NCBI GenBank assembly: GCA_023435825.1 | Contig: JAEZMB010000268.1 | Coordinates: 1 to 14,662 of the forward strand | Source: Pseudomonadota bacterium | GTDB lineage: Bacteria; Desulfobacterota; Desulfovibrionia; Desulfovibrionales; Desulfovibrionaceae | DNA length: 14,662 nucleotides | Direction: 5' to 3' | The notes under the pieces: generated by a model | Told to the model about the DNA's origin: nothing | What the model saw: the letters and a program-made list of their open reading frames with translations, nothing else | The model's database searches: none | Made by a program: the position numbers and the translations under genes | Part shown: piece after piece, positions 14,617 through 14,662 of the stretch | Layout: each line of letters opens with the position of its first letter | Numbering within the stretch: the stretch's first letter is position 1

Positions 14617-14662
14617 CGACTTCCCCATGTTGCAAGGCCAGCGCCCGTCCGCCGATCACCGG

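Noticed and set aside
14617..14662. Possible start of another gene (ATG at 14630) after echF
   Set aside because: Only about 11 codons before the window ends, with no ribosome site; cannot be supported.

Overview
The window is GC-rich chromosomal DNA that reads most like a strictly anaerobic sulfate reducer of the Desulfovibrionales. The grounds are a complete six-subunit Ech-type [NiFe] hydrogenase operon (echABCDEF), a single-chain quinol nitric oxide reductase for NO detoxification, anaerobic-type cobalamin genes, and an HrcA/CIRCE-controlled groESL operon. The taxonomic assignment is inference from gene content and base composition; no ribosomal RNA or other marker is present.

Layout. 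(1) Positions 190-4319, minus strand: an apparent three-gene operon. In transcription order it encodes a DUF202 membrane protein, a secreted double-Cache-like sensor-domain protein, and a fused threonine-phosphate decarboxylase/cobyric acid synthase (CobD-CobQ). The last two genes abut exactly (TAA followed by a TTG start). Tandem hairpins lie downstream at 103-142. (2) Positions 4320-4567: a divergent intergenic region. (3) Positions 4568-6859, plus strand: a single-chain quinol-dependent nitric oxide reductase (qNOR) with all haem b, haem b3 and FeB ligands. (4) Positions 6982-9139, minus strand: groES-groEL with a textbook Rho-independent terminator, a perfect CIRCE operator and a candidate housekeeping promoter. 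(5) Positions 9140-9482: a non-coding leader of about 340 bases with several candidate regulatory sites (a sigma54-like -24/-12 element, a CRP/FNR-like dyad and a sigma70-like promoter). (6) Positions 9483-14616, plus strand: echA, echB, echC, echD, echE and echF, closely spaced and co-oriented. The last 46 bases hold no supportable gene.

How the genes work together. EchC, EchD, EchE and EchF form the soluble arm: two-cluster ferredoxin-like protein, NuoB-like small subunit, NuoC-like subunit and [NiFe] catalytic subunit. EchA (NuoL/antiporter-like) and EchB (NuoH-like) form the membrane arm, so the complex should couple ferredoxin-dependent H2 formation or oxidation to ion translocation. The qNOR reduces NO to N2O with electrons from the menaquinol pool and is probably a defence enzyme. 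GroES/GroEL is the general chaperonin. CobD-CobQ makes the aminopropanol-phosphate arm precursor and amidates the corrin ring.

None of the coding genes appears to be a previously undescribed system. The observations most worth following are the CobD-CobQ fusion and its exact abutment with a sensor-domain gene across a 12-base palindrome, the cluster of regulatory-looking sites upstream of ech, and a Cys-x2-Cys insert in the qNOR.
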